DNA of 6,550 bases from Pyrobaculum sp. (lineage in GTDB: Archaea; Thermoproteota; Thermoprotei; Thermoproteales; Thermoproteaceae). Positions 5,674 through 6,550 of the stretch are shown piece after piece. A model generated the notes under the pieces. It saw only the letters and a list, made by a program, of their open reading frames with translations. It did not search any database and had not been told where the DNA came from. Within the stretch, counting starts at the first letter, position 1; each line of letters begins with the position of its first letter. The translations under genes and the position numbers were made by a program. Location of the stretch: contig WYEI01000265.1 in NCBI GenBank assembly GCA_009903905.1, positions 1 to 6,550 of the forward strand, read 5' to 3'.

Positions 5674-6537
5674 CTACTTCCTCATCTCTCTGAAGAGGTG
5701 CCCCACGTAGGCCAGGTTAAAGGCGCCCCTGCCCCCCAGGCTCAGGTCGTAAAGAAACGCCGCGTTAGTGGCCCTCGCCAGGTTATACATGGCGAACACC
5801 CACGGCGCATGTTCCGGCCTGCCCTGCACAAAGACGTAGCGGGGGGCACCCCCCTCTCCGTACATCCACACCTGGAGCCCTCCCAGGTTTATCTTCGACA
5901 CCTTGCCCTCCGGCCTGCAACCAAACGCGGCGTAGAGCCTGTCGCGCCCTACGGCGTATTCCAGCTTCAGCCTCCTGCCCGGCGCCTCGAGGCCCATGAT
6001 GGACGCGTATACGTCGGCCGCGGCGAAGGCCCTCTCTAGGGCCCGCATGGGCGTGTAGAGGCAACCGCCCCAAGCGTCCCGGAAGCTCCCACACAACGTA
6101 TAATTCCCCCCAACGTAGGGCCTGTACTTCACCAACGCCTCCGCGAACTGTTCCCCGCGCTCCACGGGCAGGTCTATATCTACGTCGGGCACTGGGAGGG
6201 AGCGGTAGAGCGAGAGAGAGGCGGAGAGCCAGCTGTCGCCAACCACATAGACAGGCTTGTCGCCGGCAAGCGCCCTCTTCACCTCGTCGAAGTTAAACAC
6301 GTCGCAGGAGTCCACGACTACGTCGTAGCCGCTGGAGGGTTGCTGGACTATCCTCACCGCTAATACGTCCTTAATGAAATCAAGCGTGAATAGGGGCTCA
6401 AATGGGGGGACGTCTAGGACGGGATCCGCGGGGTTTGCGGTTTGTATATCCACCTCCACGCCGCTCTCCCGCAGGAGATAGGCAAGATATGCGGAACCCG
6501 CCTCAAGCCCCCTAATCAGAACCCGCCTAACGGCCAT
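5674..6537 (-). CDS. Unknown protein with Rossmann-like N-terminus (287 aa)
   Basis: I do not recognise the family. From ATG at 6537 the product has 287 residues; a TTG at 6543 is in frame two codons upstream and the frame stays open to the right edge, so a longer protein cannot be excluded. The N-terminus VRRVLIRGLEAGSAYLAYLL followed by GVEVDI (up to residue 31) has the strand-glycine loop-helix-strand-acid form of a dinucleotide-binding Rossmann fold, though the glycine pattern is not a clean GxGxxG. A second strand-like segment YDVVVDSCDVF lies at about 71-81. The C-terminal half is rich in Gly, Tyr and Phe with strand-like stretches (YVFVQGR, LQVWMYG). Four cysteines (about 78, 149, 159, 207) form no CxxC or redox pair. 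No signal peptide or membrane helix is seen. It converges with rpl15e and the candidate small RNA. It may be a distant flavoprotein or NAD(P)-binding protein; this is inference from the fold only. Confidence 0.8.
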   Translation of the reverse strand: MAVRRVLIRGLEAGSAYLAYLLRESGVEVDIQTANPADPVLDVPPFEPLFTLDFIKDVLAVRIVQQPSSGYDVVVDSCDVFNFDEVKRALAGDKPVYVVGDSWLSASLSLYRSLPVPDVDIDLPVERGEQFAEALVKYRPYVGGNYTLCGSFRDAWGGCLYTPMRALERAFAAADVYASIMGLEAPGRRLKLEYAVGRDRLYAAFGCRPEGKVSKINLGGLQVWMYGEGGAPRYVFVQGRPEHAPWVFAMYNLARATNAAFLYDLSLGGRGAFNLAYVGHLFREMRK

Positions 6538-6550
6538 ACGCAACAGCGGC

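Noticed and set aside
1..6550. CRISPR arrays, insertion sequences, direct repeats, tRNA or rRNA genes
   Set aside because: None seen: no repeated spacer-like units, no transposase or terminal repeats, and the sequence is almost fully filled by conserved or tightly packed genes.

Overview
The window looks like chromosomal DNA from a hyperthermophilic crenarchaeon of the order Thermoproteales, most likely Pyrobaculum or a close relative. The evidence is archaeal-type genes (ribosomal protein L15e, RNase P proteins Rpp30 and Pop5, the COG1325 RNA-binding family), G+C-rich genes with many AGG/AGA and ATA codons, very short intergenic gaps, and A/T-rich TATA boxes about 24 bp before start codons with no room for a leader. 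The genus is inferred from protein style, not from a database match.

Layout. From 1 to 713 (minus) is sufC, the Fe-S assembly ATPase, cut by the left edge. Back to back with it is sufB (785-2209, plus); the 71-bp gap holds two divergent TATA boxes. Next on the plus strand are a 197-residue protein of unknown function with eight cysteines (2238-2831) and an ATP-grasp ligase of the RimK family (2831-3730), whose ATG overlaps the preceding stop codon. They are followed, tail to tail, by a minus-strand operon read from right to left: a COG1325 RNA-binding protein (4943-4584), a short Rpp30 (4600-4070) and a short Pop5 (4077-3778), with 17-nt and 8-nt overlaps. Divergent from that operon is rpl15e (5015-5578, plus). 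A 95-bp gap after rpl15e contains a T-rich tract and a strong interrupted hairpin, a candidate small RNA. The window ends with an unrecognised 287-residue protein with a Rossmann-like N-terminus (6537-5674, minus).

How the genes work together. sufC and sufB encode the core of the SUF iron-sulfur scaffold. The Cys-rich protein and the ligase are probably co-translated and may act together; their position beside suf is suggestive only. COG1325, Rpp30, Pop5 and L15e belong to the gene neighbourhood long associated with the archaeal exosome, proteasome and ribosome, so this half concerns RNA processing and translation. Both RNase P proteins are shorter than usual, in line with the reduced RNase P known in Pyrobaculum.

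Main points to follow up are the hairpin after rpl15e, the unknown Cys-rich protein paired with the ligase, and the short Rpp30/Pop5 pair. Several start codons are set here by TATA spacing rather than by ORF length.
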